From assembly GCA_037367405.1 (NCBI GenBank), contig JAZKJV010000149.1:248001-312000 (forward strand): a DNA stretch of 64,000 nt, in the 5' to 3' direction. The notes below the pieces were generated by a model. It did not search any database, was not told the origin of the DNA, and saw nothing but the letters and a program-made list of their open reading frames with translations. Of this stretch, positions 22,474 through 33,911 are shown piece after piece. This stretch comes from Ottelia alismoides (Eukaryota; Streptophyta; Magnoliopsida; Alismatales; Hydrocharitaceae). Position 1 is the stretch's first letter. The number at the start of each line of letters is the position of its first letter. The translations under genes and the position numbers were made by a program.

Positions 22474-24372
22474 GTTACATCGTCCGTAGAGCCTTATCTG
22501 GAGGTCAGAAGCTCAGGCACAGGAGCTCCAGGCCATCCGCATCGCCGGAGCTCTCTAGAGCTCCCTACCTTCATCGGAGCATCACATCAGCTGCGGAGAT
22601 TCACGGCGGAGCTTTTCCACATTCCAGGAGCAGCAGGGGAGGATCGTAGCGCGTGCATCGGGCCGGCGAAGCTCGCCGGCCAACTGCTCTTCCACCATCT
22701 TCCCCGACCGTTAGATCAGCCTCGAAGCTCCAGATTAAATCTCGTCGGATCATTCACGGAGCAGCACTGACCGCCCGATCCTTGAGGTTCGATCGCGACC
22801 ATTGATCCAACGAGGTTAAGCCACGACGCGTTGCAACCGTCAGATCTAGCACGTGGCTTCACCTCCTCCGTCCGATCCGAGCCAGGCCCCCTTCGCAGCC
22901 CCACGTCGCAGCTCAGCCGTTTGGTCTGCCACGTGGGAGCATTCCAACCATCGGATCGCACCGAGGGCTCCTTTAGTGTGCGGCACGCCATCCCACCCGT
23001 CCGATCTGCCATGCGTCGCACATCCAGCCCTCGAGATTTTAATAAGGGGCAATTGTCCTTAGGCTCCTTTACTTTCCACATTTAGTTTAGTCCTGTAAAT
23101 ATATAGTTTAGTTCTTTTATTTTTGTAAAAATTGCACTAAGGTCCCTACTATTTATCAGATTTGCATTTATACCCCTGTTTGTTGTGTTCACGTGCATCG
23201 ACACGTGGTTTTTGGTGTTTTTGCAATATTTGCCCTGTGTTTTTGCCCTGTTACGTTTTGTATTTTTATTAATAGGAATGACAATTAGGTCCCCCCAGGC
23301 CTGAGTCACGTGTATCGTGCGTGGCCCGGGGGGTAATTTGCGTTTCTTACCCTACACTTTCCAGGGTTGTTATCCCAGGGGCCCAAGGTTTTAATATAAT
23401 TGCAGATAGGTCCCTGTGCACAGTGGCTTGCTTTTTATTTTTAATAAAATAGCAAATTAACTCCAAATTCCATGAAAATTGGACACATGGCTCCTGCTAT
23501 AGTGTAAAATTTTCTAGAATTTTTGGAGACATTTTTGTTTTGATTTGATATTTTTAAAAAATAAAAAACAGCCATTTTTGTTATTGTCTGTATTAAAAAT
23601 TCACAAAAAAATATTAAAACCTATTTAAAAATTACAAAAAATTAGCATTGTTTCTTTTGTTGTGTTTGATTTTCTGGCCAATTTTGGCTATTTTTCATTA
23701 TATAAAACTCATAAAAATCTCAAAACACCTAAAAACTCATAAACATTCTATTAAATAATTTAAAAACCCAAAAATCCTAAATCTAGTGCCTTAATTTTCC
23801 TTAAAGTCTCTAGTTTATAGGAAAATTACCTCCAGGAGCTAATTAGGTCCTTTTGCATTTTAAATTGGCCTTTTTCTCCTGACTGGACAGTGTCTTCAGT
23901 TTCTTACCTTGTTTGATTTTTAGAAAATTAAATAAAAATCAGAAATATCCCAAAAATTCACTAGAAATACTAAAAATTATAAAACACATAAAAACATTTT
24001 TATTTGAATTTTTGCTTGATTTTTGATGCATTAAAGAATTTGTTGAATTACCTTACTTTCTTGTTTTCTTTATTTCCTTCATTAACTAAAAATCCAAAAA
24101 AAATATAAAAAGACTAAAATCCACCAAAAATACCCTTTTCTTTCCTTTTATTTTATTTTTGACTACTTCGTAGGCCGCAAGGCCATTACGAGCTCCTTGT
24201 GTTCGACCCTGGTCTCTATACCAGGTTAATAAAATAGCAAGACCGCTATTGGATTTTCGAGTTGATTTCATCTTGTTTGGTGGTCTATTTTTCTTGATCG
24301 GCACCGCCTGGTGACTAGGGTCGCAACGACCCTTGATACCTTTTACCCTTGTTGCTTGGCGTGTCATCAGAA

Positions 24373-24390
24373 TGGCGCCGTTGCCGGGGA
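24373..24390 (+). promoter_or_regulatory. TR-GAG primer-binding site (tRNA-Asp)
   Basis: TGGCGCCGTTGCCGGGGA, three bases after the LTR end, is the exact complement of the 3' end of plant tRNA-Asp including CCA. It is the same 18-mer as at 55410-55427. Confidence 0.95.
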
Positions 24391-25923
24391 GCACGGCTTA
24401 GTAATTTTTATTTTTACTTCATTTTCTTCTTCGCGGCTTTCCGCGGCTTTTTCTGAGTCCGCGGCTTTTCGCGGCTTTTTGTTTTTCTTTTATTTTTGCT
24501 TTATTTTGTTTTATTTTATTTTCTTTTATTTTTGTTTTTTTTAATTTTTGTTTGTTTATTTTATTTGTCATTTTTGCACATATACCCTTGTCTTTTATTT
24601 CTTGTCCATATTTGATTTTATTATTGTTTGCTTGACACTTGTCTTCTTTCTTGCGAGGGCCCGAGGACCGAGGCGGCAGCTTTCGAGAAGCAGGCGCAAC
24701 CGCGGGACTTGGAGGCCGCTCCCTTCTGCACGGAGCCGCAGGAGAGCATGAGAGAGAAGACGAGCGGGCGAGGATTAGTTTAGATTTTTATTTTCATTTT
24801 ATTTGATTATCGTAATAATACAGGGACACTCAGACTCAGACTGTGGACTTGAACTCTCTAGCAGGTCTGTTTCGCCGAGCACCGGTGTGCTCGGGGGACC
24901 CTTACGTTTTTCGCGGCTTTTCAAGGCTTTTGGTTTTCTTGCTGCCTTTTACGGTTTTCAGCGGTTTTTCTCGAGCCCCTAGACTTAGGATTTTCTGCTT
25001 GATTGTTCCGTAATTAGTAGGATCCCCACACCTAATTATCTGCTTGTTCCTATAGTGCGATTAATTGGACCTACTAATAATTCATTAATAAAAATAAGTG
25101 ACTCACTCCTTTCGTAGCCTACGTGCCGTAGCCTGCCTTGCCAAGCGCTTCTCCTGAACCCGATGTGTCGGGAGGAGGAGGGGTAGACCGAGACCGGACC
25201 TTTGGCTTGAAGGATCGGTGACCAGTTAGACGGTTCTTTGAGTAGAATTGCCTGTTTAGGACTCGGTTTTCACCGCTGCACCATATAGGTAGTTTTCTTT
25301 TCTGTCTTTACATTTCTGCGCGGATCATTTTGCATGTAGAGTGCTGGAGACAGGTACACATTTCTATCTTTGCATGCATCATTGATTTCATCACGCATCG
25401 GCTTTTTCGTCTTCTCCCCCCTGTTTTTGACTAAATAACCAGGACAACCGAAAAATTCGTTAGGCGTTTCTTTTTATTGAAAAATATCTAAAAACAAAAA
25501 CAATAAAATCAGGACTGCCAATCACACTTGACCTAAAAGACACTTCACTAAAATCTATCTTGGGGAGAGTAACCCCCTCCTTGTTTGGTTTGGATGAGCG
25601 AGAGAGTGATCCGCACATTAGGATAGAGCCTCCGATTTTTCTTGACTGATTACCGGCTTTCAGTACGGGACAGTCGGTTGAGAAATATCTGGATACCTAT
25701 TTAGCTCACGTAATCGCTCTGATAGACTAGATGATCACCTAAAATAAAATCGACAAGATAATTGACCGGTCCCTTCGGTCTTCAGCTCTGTGTGCGTAGG
25801 TGAATTGGGGGTTTGCTTGTTCATCTTGTGTGATTTCCAGATCCCTTCGATCCTCCTTTCTATCCATATATTCCCCACCCTCCCTCCCTTCACTCTTCTT
25901 CTCTTCTTCTCCTTGACCCTTGG
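24391..25923 (+). other. TR-GAG leader
   Basis: Untranslated stretch between PBS and gag. It holds repeated GCGGCTTTT motifs (24430-24480 and about 24910), a small hairpin GCTTTCGAGAAGC at 24679-24691, and the block near 25561-25630 (GGGGAGAGTAACCCCC followed by TTAGGATAGAGCC). The last block also occurs in the leaders of Athila-1, -2 and -3. The pyrimidine-rich run before 24657 resembles a 3' splice site. Confidence 0.65.
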
Positions 25924-27609
25924 ATGATGGATTCTCCTCACATAGAGCCGACTCTTACAGCTTCTTCTCCATCTTCTGACCATCGTTCCAGTCCACCTTC
26001 TAGGGATGTCGGATCTCCGACCAGCCTCCCGCTCCCTCCCTCCCTTCCATCTCACCACTCTGGGCATGAAGTGCGAGACGTCTGAGGATACCACATAGAT
26101 CAGATGCGAGACCCGAACGATGCTGTTGCTGAGTTGAGAGCGCATTCCGTTGGCGATCAGAGAGAGCAGTGGAGATCAGCAGACATATCCTATTCCGGAA
26201 GGATGGAGGAGCATATAGCACATGGAGCTCAGTCAGCTTCTACACTACATCCATTCGTCTTGGATTTGGATTACATTCAGCGACTGCCGACATTTTTAGG
26301 AGATGCGCACGAGGAGCCTTATCTTCACCTGTCCGCTTTCGAGGAGTTTTGTAGAGTACAGAGATATTCAGACGTCACTACAGAGGAGCTGATGAGTAGG
26401 ACCTTCCCCTTTACGCTTCAGGACAGAGCCATGAGATGGCACCGACGATTGGGGAGGACATTCAAGACGTGGGGAGAGTTATGCCGAGAGTTTCTACAGA
26501 GATACTTCCCTCCACGTAGAGCAGATATCATGCGGTCTTTGATCACCGACTTCTCAGTAGACCCCCAAGAGCCATTGAACGAGGCATGGTCGAGGTTTCT
26601 TGACCTCTTGAGGAAATTTCCTGAGCACGGACTTCCACTTACAGATTTGATAGAGATCTCCATGCGGGGGATGACCGCAGAGCAGCTTGCACTGGTGATT
26701 ACCACATGTGGCGGTTCACACCGCAGTTCCGACATTCACTTCCTGGACACCGTCTCGAGTTTACTTTCACAGAGATCTTCTTCACGAGATGCCATAGTCG
26801 GGACAACACATGCGGACGATGAAGTACCAGTGCGGTGTGTCACTTTACATGATGAGTCAGCTTCTACACACCAGCCCGAGGATTTGGATGAGACAGCACC
26901 GCTGACAGAGGAGATGACTGCGATAGCAGAGGTTCGGACCCAGAGTCTACTTGAGTTCCCGTTGGTTTTTCAGCTGGAGTTCGAGTCAGCCCCAGAGTTC
27001 CCAGTTGACGAGTCTTGGATATCAGACCTTCTGATACGCCAAGAGCCGGAGGATCCCCAGCTTTTTCAGCCATTGATCCAGACACTTCAGATTCCAGTCC
27101 CAGAGGAGACAGTTTCCTTTCTGCAGAGATACTTCTTGGATGCGGACAGCTACCAGGACTCAGCCCAGCAGCCACAGCTCGATGAGGGACACCACTTTGA
27201 GAGTTAAGACACAGAGAGTCCCGTCTTCGAGCCCTTTGTCCTCCACTTTGTTGAGACAGATACACTTGCTGAGGACCAGCTGGCTGCCAGCATAGCCACA
27301 GAGCGAGGATCAGCCGCAGACACTTTGCCAGCTTCTGCGGTGTTGACTAGTGCCTTCTCCTGCTTCCAGATTGCCGAGACCTACACTTTCGATGATGATG
27401 CAGCCTGGTGCACTGAGTGGATACTTGATAGCAGTGCAGATGCCCATCTAGATCCTGATCCTCTTCTTGTCACTTCTGATCATGCATCTCTCCCCGGGGG
27501 TTATCTGCGGGAGGATGCCGCACTCGACGAGTACTCGATTTCACCTTCTGAGTGTGTTTCCGATCTGGCAGAGCACGAAACCGAGTCTTTAGATCATTCT
27601 GATTCTTGA
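25924..27609 (+). pseudogene. gag: TR-GAG gag protein with acidic C-terminal extension
   Basis: The frame starts at ATG 25924 and is broken by TGA at 26083-26085. It is then open from 26104 to a TAA at 27205-27207, and open again to 27609. The core (about 26280-26720; LPTFLGDAHEEPYLHL, YFPPRRADIMRSLITDF, ACGG-like TTCGGSH) matches the retrotransposon gag core of Athila-3 (57185-57625). The part after about 26820 is strongly acidic and serine-rich. I see no CCHC knuckle and no protease. With two stops it is probably dead in this copy, though 26104-27207 alone would still give 367 residues. Confidence 0.8.
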
Positions 27610-28045
27610 GTATTCTCACCTCGACGACCCTCGCGAGGATGAGCCCATTCTGGAGATATTCGATGACTTGCCTGATCTGATCCTATTTCATGCATCGGAT
27701 ATCAGTCTGCTTAGAGAGTCTCCTGATCTTGATTGTCCACACCTATTCGAGACACTGATGAACGTGGAGGATTCTATTACTGATCCATCCTTCTCCACGT
27801 TTGATTTCCTCGGCTCTATACTCTTACTCCAGTCTGACCCAGAGCCACTGATTTCTTTTGTGCTACCAGATCCCGATCACTTCTTTCGATATCACTGGCC
27901 GGTAGCAGACACCCGCTTGATTGCATACCTGGGTGTCTTTGTTTACACTGTTGACTTCGTCACTGTTCTCATACCGAGACTGCGACGACAGTACGGCATT
28001 CGCCTTACCGATGCTGTACTGAACCTTGATACAGCATTGTCCTAG
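27610..28045 (+). pseudogene. Continuation of TR-GAG acidic coding region, shifted frame
   Basis: Directly after the TGA at 27607-27609 a second frame is open (from about 27606; first ATG 27668) and stays open to 28045. It has the same acidic, Asp/Ser/Leu-rich composition and a more basic, hydrophobic end (PRLRRQYGIRL). This suggests one longer protein broken by an indel near 27600. It occupies the place where pol would be, but shows no pol motifs. Function unknown. Confidence 0.55.
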
Positions 28046-28195
28046 CCTTTGCGCCCAGCTAGGGGCGTAAAATCTAGCGCTTGTTGAGAGGCACCTCAAC
28101 ATTGTACTCTTTTGTATATACGTGTTTCGTCTTATTTTGATCTTTCTTTCTTCCATTCTTATTTTCACCCAAGGTCTCGCTTAGGATTATCTTTG
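28046..28195 (+). other. TR-GAG 3' untranslated start
   Basis: Short AT/T-rich spacer between the coding region and the hairpin array. A small stem, GTTGAG and CTCAAC, is seen near 28083-28100. Nothing else was recognised. Confidence 0.4.
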
Positions 28196-28645
28196 CTATA
28201 CTTAGGATATCGCTCATCCTAAGTATAGGGGGGTGGAAACACCGGGTTGTTCTTCGTTCTGTTCCATCACTTCTATTGTTGCCTATACTTAAGTTTCTTC
28301 ACCTTAAGCATAGGGGAAGTGATGTCCTCCTTCTTGTATATATTCGTATTTTTCTTCGTGTCTTTCTACCCCTGTTTTGCTGCCTATACTTAGGGATATT
28401 TCACCCTAAGTATAGGGGGGGAAGACCCTGTACATTCTCCACTCGGTTTTCCCTTTGTGTACAGCCTGCTATACTTAGGATTACTTGATCCTAAGTATAG
28501 GGGGAAAAGCCGAGAGTCTTTTGACCTTCTATTCATTCATTCGTCTTTGTATATAGCCTTCCTTTTCACTTCCCTATACATAGCACGAGTTATGTCTTCT
28601 TCATCGCTCTTGACTCTGGGGACATCGTTCGAGCTAAGTATAGGG
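28196..28645 (+). repeat. Array of five hairpins ending in PPT copies (TR-GAG)
   Basis: Hairpins: 28196-28228 (CTATACTTAGGAT/ATCCTAAGTATAG), 28282-28314 (CCTATACTTAAG, one mismatch), 28383-28416 (CCTATACTTAGGG/CCCTAAGTATAGG), 28469-28500 (CTATACTTAGGAT again). The fifth is a longer compound stem, about 28574-28645. Each right arm runs into a G tract, giving AAGTATAGGGGGG or a shorter form, or in the second hairpin the variant AAGCATAGGGG. This is the sequence of the true PPT at 30246-30258. Spacing is roughly 85-100 nt. Confidence 0.88.
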
Positions 28646-28680
28646 TGGTGTGTATATATTTCATATATACTTTAGCTATA

Positions 28681-29095
28681 ACTCGTACTTTGTGTGAGTG
28701 TGTTAAGAAATAAAATGGCTAAAAACCATAAAAATCACAAAAATTAAAAATTTTTTATGTATATAAACATTCTTTTATTTGCACATAAATAGCTAATGTA
28801 CAAAATATTTTTGTAAAAATGTTTTCAAAAATCTTTTGTGTAAAGTTTGTGTAAATATTTTCTTATCAAAATTATGTATATAGTACAAAATTTTTCCAAA
28901 ATGTTTTGAAAATCGAAAGTTTGCAAAAATCTTGTGTAAATGTGTGTAAATACCTTTTGCAAAACTTGCACTTCATGCATCATCCATTCATGATTTCAAA
29001 ACATTTTTCAAAAATTTTGCATTTTGTAAAATATTGTGTAAATAGCATCTTTTATATATATGTATATAGTTTTCTGGATGATAGTTGACATTTAA
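28681..29095. repeat. AT-rich degenerate repeats after the hairpin array
   Basis: Recurrent TTTGTGTAAA / TTTTGTAAAA-like units without a strict period. The same kind of sequence follows the hairpin array of Athila-3 (63510-63950). No ORF of interest. Confidence 0.5.
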
Positions 29096-30245
29096 ACTAG
29101 CCTGGAATCAAATTGAGAAATGGAGCGTGATTAAGATCTTAATCCACCTAATTTATAAGAGGAACCTTATAGGGCTTAGGTTTAAGGCTTTTCAGGTCCA
29201 TGGTGACTTAATTCTTTAAGTTCACTAGGCTATGATCACATGTCATCTCAATGAGCCTAAGTAGAGCACTTAACAACAACACATGACTCATATAGACAAT
29301 GTCTTTACTTGGACACCGGCACTTAGCACCGAGCTCTCTACGGATGAGGTGGTGAGGAGGCAGTCTTCCTTGACTTGGGGTAGCATATGAGGGTAGTACT
29401 TCTAGGCGGAACCTCTCTTCTTCTTGTAGTGAAGGAAGTGCGTCTCAACTTGGTCTGGTTGCCATGAGGTCTAACGACGGGAGTTGTGGGTTGCAATATA
29501 GCTTCAAAAGAGGGATAGTCTACTGGCTCAAGAGGAAAAACTCCTTGTATATATGCTGCACATGTATATGTTGTATAGATGCACTTGAAAAAAAAATGCA
29601 AAAAGAAAATAACTCCAAAAAAGTGGTGGGTCTGATAGAAAATGATAATCCCACCGGAGTAGGTATATAGAGTGCAATAAGAAAAGCTTGAGTTTCATGT
29701 TCCACCTTATGTAGCTTGCAGCAGGGAGACTTGGCTACACTGGTCAAGCTCCTAAGGATACATGGCTACACTGGCCATGGTCCATTCTCTTCTTCGCCCT
29801 CTTCTTGAGCCGGTTGAACTTGAACTTAGAAGGGAATACCCCGCTCCTCGAGGAAAGAGCGGCCAGATTGAGGTCATAGAGTTACCTTGTTGGGGAGGGT
29901 TGTCAAGTTGCCATTTCTGAGGTGGAGAGCTTATACCTCACATTCACAAGACAAGGAAAGATTCATGGTCTTCAGGGTTTGTGATTGATGACTTGTCCTG
30001 ATCTGGAGCATTGAGGAGTCTTGATTAGAAATTAGTGGAACTTAGAGGCTGTTGAGTTTTAGGCTTAAGTCCAAATAAGGTTCCGACACATTAATAATCC
30101 AAAGATCTGATCGAGCTCCATACCTTAATTTAATGAAGGCAAGTTTAATAATCAACCTTGATCCATGTACATTCTCTTTTTCTTTTTCTTTATTTCTTTT
30201 TCACTTCTTTTTCAAATAAGTGTTTGCTAAGGGACTAGCAAAGTT
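29096..30245 (+). other. TR-GAG 3' untranslated region, unassigned
   Basis: About 1.15 kb between the AT-rich block and the PPT. The start (ATGGAGCGTGATTA near 29118) is similar to the last bases of the window in Athila-3. It contains only short frames on both strands, none with a recognisable domain. A near-duplicate GGCTACACTGG occurs at about 29731 and 29763. Confidence 0.45.
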
Positions 30246-30258
30246 AAGTATAGGGGGG
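30246..30258 (+). promoter_or_regulatory. TR-GAG polypurine tract
   Basis: AAGTATAGGGGGG immediately before the 3' LTR start TGATGAAT. This is the plus-strand primer site, and it defines the motif repeated in the upstream hairpins. Confidence 0.92.
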
Positions 30259-33200
30259 TGATGAATACTCATTCATCACTCTTTATTCTTATATTTTAGC
30301 TACAAAAACCTTTGCAAATACATGTATATATATTTGTAAATATAAATAATTACCAAAAGCATGCATTGTGTAAAAAGTTATAATTAGCAGGTTTTTGTGC
30401 AAAAATAAAAGAATAAAGATCAAAAAGAAAAAGAGGGAAATATTTAGAATAAATATTGAGCAACCAAACCCAAGGGAGGGCTCAGCATGGGCCTGACCGC
30501 ATAAAAGCAAAAGTAGAGGGAGATAAGGGCTCATGTGTGTAAATATACCTGTAAATAAAATAAATATATTTTCCACCAAAAATAGAATAAAATGGGCTTG
30601 CAAATATTTGTACATATTTATGAATATAAAATCAAAACAAAAATAGAAAAAAAGAAAATAAACATAAAAATAAAACACTTGTACATAGTCACCTTGTGTA
30701 TAGTCCACTCTCTTATTTATTTTACTTTGTAAATAAATAAAATTAATTTCCAAAAATTTTGTAAATATTCTATCTTTTATGTTGTAAATAAATAAAATAA
30801 AAATAACAAAAATGATAACAAAATAAAAAGAACAAAATTAAAAACCAAAAATATAATGTAAATATAATATGTACATAGATGTACACTTCTATTTATTTCA
30901 CTCTTGTATATAAATAATAAAAATATCCATTTATTCCTAATTTTATTTAATAAATAAATAAAATATAAAATGTGAATAAAAATGTATAAAAATAACAAAT
31001 TAAAAATCAAAAATTAAAAAGACATATTGTACATATACCTATATATAGCATAAAGTGTAAATACCTTATTTTTATTTCGAAAAATGAATTAAAAATCACA
31101 AAAAAATAGAAAAAAATAAAATAAATATTTTTCATGTTTTAAGTTTTTTATTAATTTGATCATTTTCTATCTTAAAATAAATAAACAAATAAATTGTGCT
31201 TGGCGGATTCTGATTGGTCCACGGGAGTTTGTTGACCCCGGTCAACTTCCCCCGCGGACCCTCTGCTCTTGCGGATCTGATTGACAACCCGACTTCTCCA
31301 ATTATTTCCCATTCGATCCGACAACCAAACACCTTAACCCCGGGCTCCGATTGATCCTTGAACATCCATGACCCACGCCCGGGGTGGTTCTTAGGGATCC
31401 GAGTCGCGAGTGACTCGCCCGACCTACTTCTTCTCGGACCCCTGATCATATAAAACCTCAGCTCCGGCGACCTTGTTCTTCATCTTTGGATCTCCCCCTC
31501 GTCGCCTGTGTCCTCCTCCGGAGTCCCTGAGTGATAGCCGCGTTCTTTGGAGTAGCATTGAGGCCCGGGAAGCCGGGAGCCACTAATCCGGTGGTTTTCA
31601 CCGCTGTGCGCCGCCGCGAGCGCGCCCAGCCTCAGGGAGACGACGCCCCCTTGCAGGCAATGACCCAAGAGCTTCTTGAGCTTCAGCCCAGTCGGCAGCA
31701 TCCACCAGGTAACCTTCTTAGCCCGTAGATTAGCCTAGATTAGGATTTTTCAGTTGCTGTTAGTGTAGCTCCGCCGCCTCCTCCCTTCTTCTCCGGTCAC
31801 CCATTTCACCCATCCGACCTTCGCTTCACGTCCACCAGACTTCTCCCCACCTTCTCTGACCTTCCATTCCCCATGGCTCGCCCCGGAGCAGGGATATCGG
31901 CTCTCACCCTCCGCCGCTCGCCGGAGAGCCGCCATACCGACGCACTAGCCATCCATTTCCCGCTCTGACAGGTCGAGGCAGTTTGCCCTCGACCCAGCTC
32001 TCTTCATGTGCAGGTTACATCGTCCGTAGAGCCTCATCTGGAGGTCAGAAGCTCAGGCACAGGAGCTCCAGGTCATCCGCGTCGCCGGAGCTCTCCAGAG
32101 CTCTCCACCTTCATCGGAGCATCACATCAACTGCAGAGCTTCACGGCGGAGCTTTTCCGCATTCCAGGAGCAGCAGGGGAGGATCGTAGCGCGTGCATCG
32201 GGTCGGCGAAGCTCGCCAGCCAACTGTTCTTCCACCATATTCCCCGACCGTCAGATCAGCCTCGAAGCTCCAGATTAAATCTCGTCCGATCATTCACGGA
32301 GCAGCAATTACCGCCCGATCCTTGAGGTTCGATCGCCACCGTTGATCCAGTGAGGTTAAGCCACGACGCGTTGCAGCCGTTAGATCTAGCACGTGGCTTC
32401 ACCTCCTCCGTCCGATCCGAGCCAGGCCCCCTTCGCAGCCCCACGTCGCAGCTCAGCCGTTTGATCTTCCACGTGGGAGCATTCCAACCATCGGATTGCG
32501 CCGAGGGCTCCTTTAGTGTGCGGCACGCCATCCCACCCGTCCGATCTGCCACGCGTCGTACATCCAACCCTCTAGATTTTAATAAGTGGTAATTGTCCTT
32601 AGGCCCCTTTACTTTCCGCATTTAGTTTTTAGTCCTGTAAATATATAGTTTAGTTCTTATATTTTTTTAAAAATTGCACTAAGGACCCTACTGTTTATCA
32701 GATTTGCATTTATACCCCTGTTTGCTGTGTTCATGTGCATCGACACGTGGTTTTTGGTGTTTTTGCAATATTTTCCCTGTGTTTTTTCCCTGTTACGTTT
32801 TGTATTTTTATTAATAGGAATGACAATTAGGTCCCCCCAGGCCTGAGTCACGTGTATCGTGCGTGGCCTGGGGGGTAATTTGCGTTCCTTACCCTACACT
32901 TTCCAGGGTTGTTATCCCAGGGGCCCAAGGTTTTAATATAATTGCATATAGGTCCCTGTGCACAATGGCTTGCTTTTTATTTTTAATAAAATAGCAAATT
33001 AACTCCAAATTCCATGAAAATTGGAAACATGGCTCATGCCATAGTGTAAAATTTTCTAGAACTTTTGGAGACATTTTTGTTTTGATTTGATATTTTTAAA
33101 AAATCAAAAACAGCCATTTTTGTTACTGTCTGTATTAAAAATTCATAAAAAAATATTAAAACCTATTTAAAAATTACAAAAAAATTAGCTACTGTTTCTT

Positions 33201-33911
33201 TTATTGTGTTTGCTTTTCTTGCCAATTTTGGCTATTTTTCATTATATAAAACTCATACAAATCTCAAAACACCTAAAAACTCATAAAAATTCTAATAAAT
33301 AATTTAAAAACCCAAAAATCCTAAACCTAGTGCCCAAATTTTCCTTAAACTCTCTAGTTTATAGGAAAATTACCTCCAGGAGCTAATTAGCCCTTTTGCA
33401 TTTCAAATTGGCCTTTTTATCCTGACTGGACAGTGTCTTCAGTTTCTTACCTTGTTTGATTTTGAAAATTAAATAAAAATCAGAAAAATCCCAAAAATTC
33501 ACTAGAAATAGTAAAAATTATAAAACACATAAAAACATTTTTATTTGAATTTTTGCTTGATTTTTGATGCATTAAATAATTTGTTGAATTACCTTGCTTT
33601 CTTATTTTCTTTATTTCCTTCATTAACTAAAAATCCAAAAAAAAATATAAAAAGACTAAAATCCACCAAAAATACCCTTTTCTTTCCTTTTATTTTATTT
33701 TTGACTACTTTGTAGGTCGTAAGGCCATTACGTGCTCCTTTTGTTCGACCCTGGTCGCTATACCAGGTTAATAAAATAGCAAGACCGCTATTGGATTTTC
33801 GAGTTGATTTCATCTTGTTTGGTGGTCTATTTTTCTTGATCGGCACCGCCTGGTGACTTGGGTCGCAACGACCCTTGATACCTTTTACCCTTGTCGCTTG
33901 GCGTGCCATCA
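30259..33911 (+). repeat. TR-GAG 3' LTR
   Basis: 3653 bp, the partner of 20716-24369, from TGATGAAT to CCATCA. It carries the same TATA box (31448-31455), the hairpin (31216-31260) and the intron-like segment (31709-32013). The ORFs inside it duplicate those of the 5' LTR and are not genes. Confidence 0.93.

Larger units (their letters stand above)
20716..24369 (+). repeat. TR-GAG 5' LTR
   Basis: 3654 bp, from TGATGAAT to TCATCA, aligning end to end with 30259-33911. It contains an AT-rich U3, a strong hairpin at 21677-21721, a TATA box, a GC-rich region with an intron-like segment, and an AT-rich U5. The 151-codon minus-strand frame at 20753-21208 is low-complexity LTR sequence, not a gene. 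Confidence 0.93.
20716..33911 (+). mobile_element. Complete non-autonomous Athila-like element with gag only (TR-GAG)
   Basis: 13.2 kb, with two 3.65-kb LTRs, an intact tRNA-Asp PBS, a leader, gag plus an acidic extension, a hairpin array, and a PPT ending in six G before the 3' LTR. There is no protease, RT or integrase. The flanks gccac and accac are an imperfect 5-bp target duplication. The LTRs differ by only a few percent in stretches compared by eye, so it is younger than its host Athila-1. It fits the class known as TR-GAG (terminal-repeat elements with a GAG domain), but with far longer LTRs than I would expect for that class. Confidence 0.88.

Noticed and set aside
21941..23085. Overlapping GC-rich frames on both strands that look like small genes (also 31480-32621)
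   Set aside because: They lie in the R-U5 region of the LTR on both strands at once, show no domain, and are interrupted differently in the two LTRs.
24086..24394. 102-codon minus-strand frame across the LTR-PBS junction (related frame at 33589-33933)
   Set aside because: It runs antisense through U5 and the PBS; an accident of LTR duplication.
28196..28645. Possible CRISPR-like or satellite array
   Set aside because: Units are palindromes with variable spacers and stem changes, in a plant retrotransposon 3' UTR; not a CRISPR, and too few units for a satellite.
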